Source of the DNA: Pirellulaceae bacterium
GTDB taxonomy: Bacteria; Planctomycetota; Planctomycetia; Pirellulales; Pirellulaceae
DNA length: 38,829 bases
Direction: 5' to 3'
Assembly: GCA_024102795.1 (NCBI GenBank)
Contig: JAGFJK010000152.1
Coordinates: 1-38,829, forward strand
The notes below the pieces were generated by a model. The model was not told where the DNA came from and made no database searches. It saw nothing but the letters and a program-made list of their open reading frames with translations. Within the stretch, counting starts at the first letter, position 1. The number at the start of each line of letters is the position of its first letter. Below are positions 38,717 to 38,829 of this stretch, in pieces. The position numbers and the translations under genes are program-made.

Positions 38717-38736
38717 GGTAGCGAAATCCAGCTACC
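38717..38736 (+). promoter_or_regulatory. Small palindrome before the final terminator
   Basis: GGTAGC-GAAATCCA-GCTACC overlaps TTGACG at 38712. It may be an operator or part of a short transcript ending at 38751. No gene is seen between 38625 and the window end. Confidence 0.3.
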
Positions 38737-38750
38737 ATCAGGTTATACGA

Positions 38751-38780
38751 AAGGCCGGCGTCCCGAGACGTCGGCCTTTT
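38751..38780. terminator. Strong bidirectional terminator
   Basis: AAGGCCGGCGTC, loop CCGA, GACGTCGGCCTT, with one G-U pair, then TTCGCG. The stem of 12 pairs and T-runs on both strands (TTTT on plus, CCTTTCG on minus) fit a two-way terminator at the end of the island or of a gene coming from the right. Confidence 0.75.
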
Positions 38781-38829
38781 CGCGTTCTATCGCCAGTTCT
38801 GGCAACAAGTTCGAGCGTCGTCGCGCGTC

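Noticed and set aside
1-38829. CRISPR array, tRNA or rRNA genes, insertion sequences
   Set aside because: No regularly spaced repeats, no tRNA cloverleaf, no rRNA signature and no transposase or terminal inverted repeats were seen.

Overview
The window is a high-GC bacterial sequence. It is best read as most of a siphovirus-like prophage (about 1-26282) next to a defence island (about 26313-38780). There are no rRNA or tRNA genes and no CRISPR array. The host is probably a planctomycete. That is inference from the GC-rich codon use, the DUF2924/large serine recombinase cassette and the style of the small phage proteins; no marker gene proves it.

Region 1 (1-11082, minus strand) is the head and tail operon. 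In transcription order it holds a small DNA-binding protein that may be the small terminase, large terminase, an NrdR-like zinc ribbon protein, a small head protein, a lambda-type portal, a prohead protease fused to a major capsid protein, a DUF2190 protein, three head-tail joining proteins, the tail tube, a tail assembly chaperone with a second reading frame, and a tape measure protein cut by the window edge. Genes overlap or nearly touch.

Region 2 (11261-14264, plus strand) is a string of small accessory genes in three cassettes. Each starts with the same bipartite promoter-like element (GCTTG, then TGGCTCATGTG exactly 22 bases further on) and ends with an intrinsic terminator sharing the tail TTTTCTCGT. 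The products are an amidoligase, a histone H1-like HARE-HTH protein and four short unknown proteins.

Region 3 (14225-23077, minus strand) is DNA metabolism: a sigma-70-family factor, an unknown protein, a Sak4-like ATPase, a DUF669 protein, a RusA resolvase, an SF2 helicase, a primase-polymerase/helicase, a possible origin with repeats, a membrane peptide, a ParB-methyltransferase fusion and a DUF1937 protein. A 16-base element with a hairpin beside it occurs in two minus-strand gaps, at 8356 and 22445.

Region 4 (23402-26282, plus) is the integration cassette: two related small genes, a DUF2924 protein, a large serine recombinase and a helix-turn-helix-like partner, mostly overlapping.

Region 5 (26313-38780, plus) is the defence island. 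It opens with a three-gene operon I do not recognise as any named system: an unknown winged-helix-like protein, a P-loop ATPase and a PD-(D/E)XK nuclease. It sits behind a palindromic, nearly leaderless promoter and is the best candidate for an undescribed system. A type I restriction-modification operon (HsdR, HsdM, HsdS) follows, running with 1-4 base overlaps into a double-HTH protein, an XRE repressor and an ImmA/IrrE metallopeptidase. Two further unknown genes (SAP-domain protein; zinc-ribbon protein) lie behind a weak terminator flanked by two matching palindromes.
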